A DNA stretch of 7,875 nt from Bacteroidales bacterium (GTDB lineage Bacteria > Bacteroidota > Bacteroidia > Bacteroidales > BM520). The stretch spans positions 1 through 7,875 of the forward strand of contig JALNXP010000112.1 in NCBI GenBank assembly GCA_023230285.1. The letters run 5' to 3'. Numbering within the stretch: position 1 is the stretch's first letter; every line of letters begins with the position of its first letter. The notes under the pieces were generated by a model. It did no database searches. It was not told where the DNA came from and saw nothing but the letters and a program-made list of their open reading frames with translations. Both the position numbers and the translations under genes were made by a program. This document shows positions 1 through 7,345 of this stretch, one piece after another.

Positions 1-106
1 AACACTTTAAAATCAAATGCAACTAATGCAAATTTGACATAATATCAAAAAAATCAAAAATTACACCTTTAAATCTATATTTCTCAACTCTTTATTGTAT
101 TTTCGC
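1..106. other. AT-rich gene-free flank at the left edge
   Basis: This stretch is very AT-rich, and I find no reading frame resembling a protein, no tRNA-like cloverleaf and no convincing promoter. It probably represents intergenic DNA beyond the 3' end of the minus-strand gene cluster. A gene whose end lies just outside the window cannot be excluded. Confidence 0.5.
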
Positions 107-276
107 AATGCTACTTGAATCTACGGCGCCCCCGGCGGGGTCATGTCAGAGAATTTATAAACCGACAAGGCAAACACAAAATTGTTGCGAAGCAACAATG
201 CAGACCCGCCTTGGCTGATGTGGTTTTGACGCAGCGGAAGACTTTTTTGTTACTTTTCTAATCATAAAAAAGTAAA
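107..276. repeat. GC-rich hairpin-bearing block, probable interspersed repeat
   Basis: The base composition changes sharply here, with runs such as GGCGCCCCCGGCGGGG at 125-140 inside DNA that is otherwise mostly A and T. Three self-complementary structures are visible. ATTGTTGC at 181-188 pairs with GCAACAAT at 192-199 around a GAA loop, giving the unusually stable GCGAAGC hairpin tip. GGCGGGGTC at 134-142 pairs with GACCCGCC at 203-210 with one bulge. TTACTTTT at 250-257 pairs with AAAAGTAA at 268-275. Read on the minus strand, the block contains a 36-codon frame (265 down to 155, beginning MIRKVTKKSSAASK) and a second overlapping frame ending TPPGAP before a TAG at 121-123. From memory, similar short frames occur as multi-copy 'hypothetical proteins' in Bacteroidota genomes, so I read this as a non-coding repeated element. 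Boundaries are approximate. Confidence 0.5.
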
Positions 277-387
277 AGAAGAAATCCTCAATTCTTTAGC
301 TGTCGTTAGAAACATAAAGCCATATATTCTTGTTAAACAATGGATTATAATAACCAACCCATTCTTAAAAAATACGTGTTTTTGGCA
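277..387. other. Intergenic stretch downstream of the EamA transporter gene
   Basis: No gene is visible. Immediately after the minus-strand transporter stop there is a weak A-run/T-run inverted repeat around ACGT (367-383). It might form a poor terminator hairpin for the minus-strand transcript, but it has no GC stem and I do not call it as one. Confidence 0.4.
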
Positions 388-1362
388 TTAAGATTTTCTT
401 GCAACAAATTTCGGATTTTCCCGCATCTTATTATCGCTCACTGCTCCCTTAGATAACGCTATTATCGCAAATATCATGACTGCTGCTGCAATCCATTGCA
501 CAATAGTCATGGTGTTGTCGTTGATGAAATAGTCTAATATGGCTGCCGATATGGGAAATAAAAGCTCACATATAGTTGATAATGACGCACTGATGTTCTT
601 AAGTCCATAATAATATAATAAAATGGCTCCGGAACCTGTCGTGAACGCTATTATCAAAAATATTATCCACGTCTTAAGCGGCGTTATGCTGAATTGTGTG
701 TACACACCGGTTATGACAACAACGAGAAGTGCCATTACTGTTGTAAAGCCATATCTGAAAAATGTTATACTCATCGGCGGGTATTTGTTGAGCATCTTCT
801 TTGATAAAACTGTTGAAGCTCCAAAGGAAAAAGCGGCTAATAACGCTAACAGTGATGCCGAAATGACATTTTTGCTGACGGCTGTTGGCGCATTAAAGCC
901 AAATGTCATAATATAACCTGCAACAATGGCAAGACTTGCAAAGATAAAATAGTTCTTGGATATTTTCTCTTTTAATAATATTACAGATAATACAATGGCA
1001 AAGACAGGTTGTAGCTTTTGCAATAACGCTATGATGGTAAGATTTTGAAAATCAATGAGAAACAATGCTTTAACTATACAAAAAGTCCCTAACATGCCTC
1101 CAAAAAGTGCTATGCTTATTATATATATATAGTCTGAAACAGAAAATTGCTTCAGCATTTTATAATATTTGTACCAAAATGCGTTCATTATTATAAATGG
1201 AATGCAGTGTAGTACAAAAACTACAAATGTCGCATCCAAGGGAAAACCATCTGTGTTAAGTAGGTTCGGCGTTAGTATAACGCCATCAATACCCCACATT
1301 ATGGCTGCTAAACTAACAGCTAACGCTCCTGTAATGATTTTTGAATTTGTGTTTTTTTTCAT
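388..1362 (-). CDS. EamA/DMT-superfamily inner-membrane transporter
   Basis: This 324-residue protein is a polytopic inner-membrane permease of the drug/metabolite transporter superfamily. The family is built from two tandem EamA repeats of five helices each and exports or imports small metabolites; the substrate cannot be told from sequence. Repeat 1 starts with the typical helix around residues 11-30 (AAIMWG) and includes the hallmark stretch LLQKLQPVFAIVLSVILLKEK at about 113-133. Repeat 2 starts near residue 168 (SLLALLAAFSFGAS) and includes ELLFPISAAILDYF at about 266-279. The length is normal for a ten-helix member. A short basic tail (about 305-324) should be cytoplasmic. The ATG at 1362 lies 6 bp after the stop of the upstream hydrolase gene, so the two are very probably translated from one message. 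The gene shows no damage. A nucleotide-sugar or amino-acid exporter role is possible but not shown. Confidence 0.9.
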   Translation of the reverse strand: MKKNTNSKIITGALAVSLAAIMWGIDGVILTPNLLNTDGFPLDATFVVFVLHCIPFIIMNAFWYKYYKMLKQFSVSDYIYIISIALFGGMLGTFCIVKALFLIDFQNLTIIALLQKLQPVFAIVLSVILLKEKISKNYFIFASLAIVAGYIMTFGFNAPTAVSKNVISASLLALLAAFSFGASTVLSKKMLNKYPPMSITFFRYGFTTVMALLVVVITGVYTQFSITPLKTWIIFLIIAFTTGSGAILLYYYGLKNISASLSTICELLFPISAAILDYFINDNTMTIVQWIAAAVMIFAIIALSKGAVSDNKMRENPKFVARKS

Positions 1363-1368
1363 CAGTTG

Positions 1369-3072
1369 TTATTTTGTGCTGTTAATGTCTTTTGTAAATG
1401 TTTTTGATATACCTAAGTTATTATAAACAGTAATTTCCAATATGTGATCATGACAGTCATTGAGCCATACTATTTGTGGTATATTCCCATTTTCGTTGAC
1501 TATACATCCACCAATAGCCTCCCATTCGTAATAAGCAATATGGCTCGCCGGTTTTAGCGAGTATTTGCTGTGGTCGGCAGAAGTGGTTACGATGTCTTCA
1601 AAATTTAATCCTTCTATTTCAGGATAAGTCTGATTGGCAAGAAATTGCGTGGTCTCTCGTTTAATCATGAAGTAGTTGTCGTTGAGCTTTGAATTTTCAT
1701 CGTAGATAGGAGCGTGGGCGGCATTACGAATTATTATTAATTCGTTCGGAAAATTATACCTGTCTGCAATTCTTGATATAATGCGAGAACCGCTGACTTT
1801 ACCTGATAAAATTTTTTTTAAACTTCCTGCATCTTGAAAAGGATTATCACAATCGATAGGTACCATTCTGTCAGCATCTCCGTGAACGGATAACAACGCT
1901 ACTTTATCTTCAGGCGTTATCATATTTGTATCGGATACTGCTCCCCACAAATTAACGACAGCCTTTATATTGAATTTATCTTTTATATCGTTGCTGCTTG
2001 CATCTAATCCACCTAAATTTTGTCTGAATATGTTACCTTTGGCACTTTCAGGAATTTCATCATTATCCATAAAAGCAATGTTTAAACACGTTATTGCACC
2101 TGCACTTGTCCCTCCTATATATATCCGGCTTGTGTCTATACAAAATTCATCGGCATTGTGTACAAGAAATCTTAATGCTGCCCGAGAATCTTGTAATGCC
2201 TTGTAACCTATACGGTCAATGGATGATGGTAACGGCCCAAATCCTAATCTGTAATCTATTGAAACTACAGAGTATCCGCATTTTGCAAGATGTGGACATA
2301 AATCCGACATAAACGGATTCCTCTTGTCTCCAAGAAAAAATCCTCCACCGTGTATCAACATTACTAACGGTCTCCGAGAAAGACAATCATTGACAGGATA
2401 ATAATAATCAAATAATAATGGCAATTCTTCTTGCCCTGATATGAGCAATTTACTCTGCGATAATATCAACTCCATCAGCCCATCTTCGTTCCCTTCGCAC
2501 GGACAGTTTGTCCAATAGCCAACGGCTTTACCATATTGTATATCACCACTAAATCCATAATTATCAAACACTTCTTTATAATATCTGTCGGGCATGAATA
2601 CATTCTGAACAGTTTTGTTCTTTATAAATTGCTCTTGTCGTCTTCTGCTGAAGTCGAAAAATAAAAATTTCTTGCTTCTTTTATATGTCACTTCAAGCGT
2701 GTCTTGTCCAATGTTGCTGATGCCGAGTATTTTATACCGAGATTTATTATGCTGAAGTTTACCTTTGGAATTTAGATATATCGGACATAAAGTTGTAACT
2801 GCTTGTGCATTGTCGTTGATGAAAAAATAGGCGACTACTTGAGCATTGGTAGTTGTGGCTGATACCGGTAATATAAACAATTCACAATCTTTGTTTGTTG
2901 ATGATTTGTAAAAATTGCTGCTCCTTATGCTGTCAATATTTATCTCATTGGAATCAATGTCATACTCGTGTTTTATGTTTGCTGCTGTGTTTGTCGATAT
3001 TTGTTTGTTATTGCATGATTGTAATAATATAAAAATAATGCCAAGTTGTAATAGAAACGATTTGCGTATCAT
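1369..3072 (-). CDS. Secreted lipoprotein alpha/beta hydrolase (esterase-like) with PKD-like C-terminus
   Basis: The 567-residue product begins with a lipoprotein signal: basic MIRK, a hydrophobic core, then LLQSC with the lipidated Cys at residue 20. It should be anchored in the envelope, possibly on the outer membrane. Residues 21-180 form a region I do not recognise. From about 215 to 480 it is a carboxylesterase/BD-FAE-type alpha/beta hydrolase: the oxyanion-hole motif HGGGFFLGD at 241-249, the nucleophile elbow GTSAG at 321-325 (Ser323), the acid in HGDADRMVP (Asp401) and the base in NAAHAP (His453). All triad residues are therefore present. The last 60 or so residues (YYEWEAIGG at 514-522, then VWLNDCHDHILEITVYNNLG) match the pattern of PKD-like beta-sandwich domains of Bacteroidota surface proteins. 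The product probably cleaves an ester, for example an acetyl or feruloyl group on a polysaccharide, or a small ester; the substrate is inferred only. The start is an ATG directly preceding the signal peptide. It is coupled to the downstream transporter gene (6 bp). Confidence 0.85.
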   Translation of the reverse strand: MIRKSFLLQLGIIFILLQSCNNKQISTNTAANIKHEYDIDSNEINIDSIRSSNFYKSSTNKDCELFILPVSATTTNAQVVAYFFINDNAQAVTTLCPIYLNSKGKLQHNKSRYKILGISNIGQDTLEVTYKRSKKFLFFDFSRRRQEQFIKNKTVQNVFMPDRYYKEVFDNYGFSGDIQYGKAVGYWTNCPCEGNEDGLMELILSQSKLLISGQEELPLLFDYYYPVNDCLSRRPLVMLIHGGGFFLGDKRNPFMSDLCPHLAKCGYSVVSIDYRLGFGPLPSSIDRIGYKALQDSRAALRFLVHNADEFCIDTSRIYIGGTSAGAITCLNIAFMDNDEIPESAKGNIFRQNLGGLDASSNDIKDKFNIKAVVNLWGAVSDTNMITPEDKVALLSVHGDADRMVPIDCDNPFQDAGSLKKILSGKVSGSRIISRIADRYNFPNELIIIRNAAHAPIYDENSKLNDNYFMIKRETTQFLANQTYPEIEGLNFEDIVTTSADHSKYSLKPASHIAYYEWEAIGGCIVNENGNIPQIVWLNDCHDHILEITVYNNLGISKTFTKDINSTK

Positions 3073-3138
3073 ATATTCAGCTGTTTTTATTGTTAATTTG
3101 TAAATAAATATGTCTGCAAGAATATCTCGTGCGTATAT
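3073..3138. other. Short gap between the propeller and hydrolase genes
   Basis: The 66-bp gap holds no clear terminator and no good TAnnTTTG promoter. The nearest match on the minus strand is TATTCTTG (3117-3124), which lacks a -33 partner. Read-through from the propeller gene into the hydrolase gene is therefore the simplest model. Confidence 0.4.
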
Positions 3139-5058
3139 TTATTTGATATACACATTGTTGTCCTCTGTAATTATACAGTTGTCGTTTATAATAGCCGGCA
3201 TTGTACTTGTACTGTAGGTGGCTTTTGAAACTTTGTTATTACTGCAATTGTATTTTATTAAATCTGCTTTACATTCTTTGTTGTCGAAAATAATTACGTA
3301 TGTATTATTTTTATCTTGGCAACAACAAATGTCGGATATATTTTTAATATCTAAATTGTTGCTGAAAATTTCTTTGCGAAATTTGTTGTATGCAATGATT
3401 TTGCTATTGTCTACAAATATAAAATCTTCTGAATTATCTTTTGTTATATCAATATAATAGAAGTAATTACCTGAACCAAATGTTGAAAACTCTGTGTATT
3501 GTGTCGCTTTGTTCTTATTAATATATGCAAGTTTACCCTCGTTGTCGTTGGTGATAAAAGTACTTTTTGAATTAATATTATTTATGTAAAACCACGAATT
3601 TGGATTACAATTGAATTTTTCATCTATAGAAAATGATTTTGTCCCGTTTAAATTATAAAAGTCAAAAGAGTTTGTATTTGTTTTAACTATCAGGTAACTG
3701 TTCTTCTTGTCGCTGATTAGCTGAATTGCATGGTCACCGTTTGGTGGCAGCGTGTTATCTATTTTGCTGATAAGGCGGATGTCTCCATTGTTACATGAAA
3801 GAAAATATGTGTTATTGTCTGCTCCATAGTAAATTATACTGAAATTATATGGACTTGATGCTTTGATTACTATTTGATTTTTTGCCTGTACAGGAAGTAT
3901 GACAGGAAAGGTTTTAACATGATTTCCATTGATGTCAAATAAATATAATCGACTTTTTGTGTTGAACAAATATTGTACCTTGTTGTTACCGTATAAATCT
4001 ATTTCAGTAATTCCGCCAAGTATTTGAGCATCAGCGTTAAATTGCCACTTTTTCTTACCATCAGCAGTGAGAAAATAAACTATGTTGTTTTTATCTTGTA
4101 AAATAATATTGCCCCTTTTGTCATTATGATTGCTTACATAGAACGGACCTTTGGTTATTGGCATAGATATTGAAAAAAAAGCCTGAGGGTCAATTTTAAT
4201 TTCCGGTAACTTTGCTACAACAGCCTCCTCTTTTTTATCCACTTCTTTGTTGGAATGTTCTGTCGGTAGCGCTTTGTCATCAACAATTATCGGAGCATCT
4301 TTAATTCCACTCGTTATTATTAATTTGGAAACAGTTTTGTCATTTTCTTCATAGCAATCGTATGATTTACTCTTACTTGCCAAGGATGTTATCAGGTGTG
4401 ATAAATTCTTGTTGATGTTTTTGTTGTTTAATGCCGGTGTATATAACGATATTACCTCTATTGTGCTGTCCGAAAAATAAATATCATGTCCTATATAATT
4501 GGTTTGCTCTTTATTCTTTTGAATTTCCAATATATGAAAAACTGAAGTATTGCTTTGTGTTTTCAATTGTGCCTCAACTATTTGATACGCCTCAAAATCA
4601 GGAATTATTTTTTTCTCGATTTTTTTTGATGCAAAATAACTGTAACTTTCCTTTATAGTGCCTGTTACCCCATGAATTGGAACACTTATTTTTGAATTTG
4701 TTTTAATCAAAACAATCCAATAATCCGATTCTGTATACGTTACTAAATATGTTTTACAGTTTTTTAATTTTAAATATAAAGTAGAGTCTTTTTCAATGAT
4801 GGAGAAGTCATTCTTTATATTTTCAAAACCTTTTATGTCATTTTTAGCAAAATTACTGAAATACTCTGAAAATATATTCTCCTTCATCACCTCAAATGTT
4901 GATGCTTCTATTATATAATTCATATCATCTTTATATACTTCATATATAATATTGTCTTGTTTGCTCGTATATGCGTAATATATAGATATACAGATGCTTA
5001 CAACAGCTATTGATATTAATGCTATAAGTAGAGTGATGTTAAATTTTGTTTTTTTCAT
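3139..5058 (-). CDS. Membrane-anchored DUF3352-like protein with PQQ-type beta-propeller region
   Basis: This protein has no assigned function. Numbering from the ATG at 5058 gives 639 residues. A basic N-terminus (MKKTK) precedes one transmembrane helix at about 8-28, so the rest should lie outside the inner membrane. Residues 35-250 form a domain resembling the N-terminal part of Bacteroidota DUF3352 proteins. A charged Lys/Glu/Ala-rich linker follows at about 265-285. From about 293 on there are repeated propeller-blade strands, for example GNIILQDKNNIVYFLTADGK at 317-336, followed by KWQF, then VQYLFNTKSRLYLFDINGN at 361-379 and later DFIFVDNSKIIAYN near 545-558. These follow the 'no-catalysis' pattern of PQQ/FG-GAP-like repeats that usually serve in binding or assembly. 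There is an unusual CCC at 578-580. A longer reading would begin at a TTG at 5076. I prefer the ATG because it directly precedes the basic membrane signal and has AAGGA 12 bp upstream. It is likely the first gene of the minus-strand unit. Confidence 0.7.
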   Translation of the reverse strand: MKKTKFNITLLIALISIAVVSICISIYYAYTSKQDNIIYEVYKDDMNYIIEASTFEVMKENIFSEYFSNFAKNDIKGFENIKNDFSIIEKDSTLYLKLKNCKTYLVTYTESDYWIVLIKTNSKISVPIHGVTGTIKESYSYFASKKIEKKIIPDFEAYQIVEAQLKTQSNTSVFHILEIQKNKEQTNYIGHDIYFSDSTIEVISLYTPALNNKNINKNLSHLITSLASKSKSYDCYEENDKTVSKLIITSGIKDAPIIVDDKALPTEHSNKEVDKKEEAVVAKLPEIKIDPQAFFSISMPITKGPFYVSNHNDKRGNIILQDKNNIVYFLTADGKKKWQFNADAQILGGITEIDLYGNNKVQYLFNTKSRLYLFDINGNHVKTFPVILPVQAKNQIVIKASSPYNFSIIYYGADNNTYFLSCNNGDIRLISKIDNTLPPNGDHAIQLISDKKNSYLIVKTNTNSFDFYNLNGTKSFSIDEKFNCNPNSWFYINNINSKSTFITNDNEGKLAYINKNKATQYTEFSTFGSGNYFYYIDITKDNSEDFIFVDNSKIIAYNKFRKEIFSNNLDIKNISDICCCQDKNNTYVIIFDNKECKADLIKYNCSNNKVSKATYSTSTMPAIINDNCIITEDNNVYIK

Positions 5059-5110
5059 GTCTTTTATATCCTTCAATTTATTTTCTGAATATATTAAATT
5101 TTAATGGTTG

Positions 5111-5141
5111 CAAATGTAGCATAAAATTGTTTTTTTTGCAA
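5111..5141 (-). promoter_or_regulatory. Bacteroidota-type housekeeping promoter for the minus-strand genes
   Basis: Read on the minus strand, TTG (5141-5139) is followed after exactly 20 bp by TACATTTG (5118-5111). This fits the -33 TTG / -7 TAnnTTTG promoter of Bacteroidota primary sigma factor. Transcription would begin near 5104-5106, about 47 bases before the ATG of the propeller gene. A 13-bp palindrome (ATTAAA-T-TTTAAT, 5093-5105) lies at the predicted start point and could be an operator, although in such AT-rich DNA it may be chance. Confidence 0.75.
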
Positions 5142-5182
5142 GAGGTGAAATTTTGTTTAATATTTTAGATTGTGATACTTTT

Positions 5183-5214
5183 CTAAACATTATACCAACT
5201 AAACATTATACAAA
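5183..5214. repeat. Tandem 16-bp direct repeat in the divergent control region
   Basis: CTAAACATTATACCAA (5183-5198) is followed directly by CTAAACATTATACAAA (5199-5214), identical at 15 of 16 positions. Its place between two divergent genes suggests a regulator binding site with half-sites about one and a half helical turns apart. A weak plus-strand promoter-like pair (TTTTG at 5151-5155, 20 bp, TACTTTTC at 5176-5183) would place a start point inside the first copy. A second short tandem, TTGTAAA twice, follows at 5224-5237. Confidence 0.6.
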
Positions 5215-5242
5215 AACTGACTATTGTAAATTGTAAATTAAT

Positions 5243-5268
5243 ATTTATGACAATTTGTCATAAATTTG
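5243..5268 (+). promoter_or_regulatory. 23-bp palindrome overlapping a -7 box upstream of htpG
   Basis: ATTTATGACAA (5243-5253) and its exact reverse complement (5255-5265) are separated by a single T, giving a perfect 11-bp-arm palindrome with a TGACA...TGTCA core. The right arm overlaps TAAATTTG (5261-5268), a full match to the Bacteroidota -7 consensus, which would start transcription near 5274, about 50 bases before the htpG ATG. No good TTG lies at the expected -33 distance; the nearest is 27 bp away at 5231-5233. A dimeric repressor bound here would block the -7 box. The element does not resemble CIRCE, the HrcA operator. Confidence 0.55.
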
Positions 5269-5322
5269 TTGAAGGCACAATAATTGATATTTTCAAAAAC
5301 ATTAATTAAAAAAATATTTATC

Positions 5323-7314
5323 ATGGAAATGGAAAAAGGTAAAATTAATGTTCAAACAGAGAATATATTTCCGATTATAAAAAAGTTTTTATACACAGAT
5401 CAAGAAATTTTTTTAAGAGAGATGGTGTCTAATGCTGTTGATGCCACACAAAAGCTTAAAACGCTTGCTGGTCTTGGTAAATATACCGGCGAAGTTGGAG
5501 ATTTGAGCATTAATGTTGTCGTTGACACTAAGAATAAAACATTGACTATTTCGGATAGAGGCATTGGTATGACACATGATGAGGTAATTAAGTATATTAC
5601 AGAAATAGCTTTTTCCGGCGCAGAAGACTTTATCTCTAAATTCAAAAATAAAACCGAAAGCGAAACTAATGCTATAATAGGACATTTCGGACTTGGCTTT
5701 TATTCGGCTTTTATGGTGGCTGATAAAGTTGAAATTAATACTAAAACTTATAAGCAGGGTGGACAAACTAAGGCTGTTCGTTGGGAATGTGATGGAAATA
5801 CAGAGTATTCTATTTCGGAAGGCGATAAAACAGACAGAGGTACTGATGTAATTCTTCATATTTCTGACAATGCAAAAGAATATCTTGACGATTATAAAAT
5901 ATATTCTTTACTGAAAAAATATTGCAGATTTTTGCCTATACCTATTATCTATGGTACAGAAATAGTGAAAGAAAATATTGAAGGTGAATTTGATGACAAA
6001 GGTAATCCTAAGACTAAAGATGTTACAAAACCACGTGTTATCAATAATACTTCTCCTATTTGGAAAAGAAAACCTGCAGATTTGACAAATGATGACTATA
6101 TACATTTTTATCACGAGCTGTATCCTGATGTTTATGACGACCCTCTGTTTTACGTCCATCTGAATGTGGATTATCCGTTTAATTTAACAGGAATTTTGTA
6201 TTTCCCTAAAGTTAAACGTAATTTGGAAGTGCAAAAAAATAAAATTCAACTATATTCTAATCAAGTGTTTGTTACTGACAATGTTGAAGGTGTAGTCCCT
6301 GAATTTTTAACATTGCTGCATGGTGTCCTCGATTCTCCGGATATTCCACTTAATGTTTCAAGAAGTGCTTTACAAAGCGATTCTAATGTTAAGAAAATAT
6401 CAAATCATATACTGAAAAAAGTTGCAGACAAATTAAATGACTTGTTTAAAAATGAACGCGAAGAGTTTGAAAAGAAATGGGACGACATCAAGATATTTAT
6501 AGAGTTTGGTATGGCTTCAGATGAGAGCTTTTACGAAAAGGCTGAAAAGTTTGCTCTTCTTAAAAATGATTTGAATCAGAGCTTTACTATTGAGGAATAT
6601 TGCAATGAAATAAAGGATAATCAAACAGATAAGGACAGTAAAATTGTTGCTGTTTATACAACCGATATAGATGGTCAGTATAGTTTTATTAACGCAGCTA
6701 AAGAGTATGGCTATGATGTTCTTGTGATGAACGAAATTGTTGATAATTACTTTATTAGCGCTATGGAACGTAAAAACGACAAGTTGACTTTTGTAAGGGT
6801 TGATGCTGATGTTCCTTCAAAGTTGATAAATAAAGGTGATGAAGTTCCTTGTAAATTAAGTGATGATGAGAAAAATAAAATTAAAGGACTGTTTGAAACT
6901 TCTGTTGATAAAAATCAATATGTAGTTGAAATCGAAAATCTTAGCGAAACGGATATGCCGGTCGTCATCACTCGTAAAGAGTTTATGAGACGAATGAGCG
7001 ATATGTCACGATTCGGCGGTGGCGGTTATGGCATGATGGGAGCGTTTCCGGAAGCCTTTGACTTGAAAGTTAATGCAAATAATCCGATAATATACAAAAT
7101 GTCGGTATCTTCCAACGAAATGGAAAATAAACGCTTGGCAGAGCAATTGGTGGATTTGGCTATGTTGCAGCAAGATATTCTTAAAGGTGAGCGTCTTTCC
7201 AATTTTGTAAAAAGGTCTGTGGAATTGTTGAACAAGGTTGAAGATAAACAAACTGATGACAAATCTGTTGATGACAAATCTGTTGATGAAATACACATTG
7301 AAGATAAACAATAG
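5323..7314 (+). CDS. htpG: Molecular chaperone HtpG (bacterial Hsp90)
   Basis: The 663-residue product is the cytoplasmic, ATP-driven Hsp90 homodimer, which helps client proteins fold under heat and other stress. The N-terminal Bergerat-fold ATPase shows its motifs in order: EMVSNAVDA (33-41, with catalytic Glu33 and Mg-binding Asn37), DRGIGMT (78-84, nucleotide-contacting Asp78), GHFGLGFYSAFMV (120-132) and RGTDVILHI (172-180). The middle domain contains NVSRSALQ (344-351), whose Arg347 matches the phosphate-sensing Arg of other Hsp90s. The C-terminal dimerisation part ends in LAEQLVDLAMLQQDILKGE. It is about 40 residues longer than E. coli HtpG. Part of this lies in spacer segments typical of Bacteroidota (for example about 218-252) and part in an acidic tail at 639-663. 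The ATG at 5323 is preferred over a TTG at 5284; an ATG at 5329 (MEKGKI) is equally plausible by family comparison. All key residues are present, so the protein should be active. Confidence 0.97.
   Translation: MEMEKGKINVQTENIFPIIKKFLYTDQEIFLREMVSNAVDATQKLKTLAGLGKYTGEVGDLSINVVVDTKNKTLTISDRGIGMTHDEVIKYITEIAFSGAEDFISKFKNKTESETNAIIGHFGLGFYSAFMVADKVEINTKTYKQGGQTKAVRWECDGNTEYSISEGDKTDRGTDVILHISDNAKEYLDDYKIYSLLKKYCRFLPIPIIYGTEIVKENIEGEFDDKGNPKTKDVTKPRVINNTSPIWKRKPADLTNDDYIHFYHELYPDVYDDPLFYVHLNVDYPFNLTGILYFPKVKRNLEVQKNKIQLYSNQVFVTDNVEGVVPEFLTLLHGVLDSPDIPLNVSRSALQSDSNVKKISNHILKKVADKLNDLFKNEREEFEKKWDDIKIFIEFGMASDESFYEKAEKFALLKNDLNQSFTIEEYCNEIKDNQTDKDSKIVAVYTTDIDGQYSFINAAKEYGYDVLVMNEIVDNYFISAMERKNDKLTFVRVDADVPSKLINKGDEVPCKLSDDEKNKIKGLFETSVDKNQYVVEIENLSETDMPVVITRKEFMRRMSDMSRFGGGGYGMMGAFPEAFDLKVNANNPIIYKMSVSSNEMENKRLAEQLVDLAMLQQDILKGERLSNFVKRSVELLNKVEDKQTDDKSVDDKSVDEIHIEDKQ
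7237..7311 (+). repeat. Short duplications encoding the acidic HtpG tail
   Basis: A 15-bp unit GATGACAAATCTGTT occurs twice in tandem (7255-7269 and 7270-7284). It is flanked by two copies of TTGAAGATAAACAA (7238-7251 and 7298-7311). The encoded tail reads VEDKQ, then DDKSV twice, then IEDKQ. Units are in frame, so replication slippage lengthened the tail without breaking the gene. Confidence 0.8.
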
Positions 7315-7345
7315 TTGTGAATGTTAATTTTATAATTTATAAGTG

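Noticed and set aside
155..265. 36-codon minus-strand frame beginning MIRKVTKKSSAASK
   Set aside because: It lies wholly in the hairpin-rich repeat block, overlaps a second equally open frame and has no recognisable domain; more likely a passenger frame than a gene.
367..383. A-run/T-run inverted repeat after the transporter stop as a terminator
   Set aside because: The stem is nearly all A-T with a mismatch near the centre, and such patterns are frequent by chance here.
1369..1610. Type IX secretion sorting domain at the end of the hydrolase
   Set aside because: The C-terminus lacks the usual type A or B sorting-signal pattern and reads better as a PKD-like beta-sandwich; the N-terminal lipobox already explains its location.
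3102..3144. 10-bp inverted repeat AAATAAATAT / ATATTTATTT around the gap between two minus-strand genes
   Set aside because: It is pure A/T with a 23-base loop and no T-tract after it; in this composition it carries little weight.
5059..5076. TTG start extending the propeller protein by six residues
   Set aside because: The ATG at 5058 directly precedes the basic membrane signal and has an AAGGA upstream, so the longer form is not needed.
5284..5322. TTG start extending HtpG by 13 residues
   Set aside because: Family members begin near MxKGxIxVxTENIFPI, which matches the ATG at 5323 or 5329; the extension is AT-rich leader sequence.
5140..5322. CIRCE element for HrcA control of htpG
   Set aside because: No TTAGCACTC-N9-GAGTGCTAA or near match is present; the palindrome found has a different core and a 1-bp spacer.
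5400..6159. Several antisense frames of 80-150 codons inside htpG
   Set aside because: They lie opposite a clearly conserved gene and their translations show no family features, so they are shadows.
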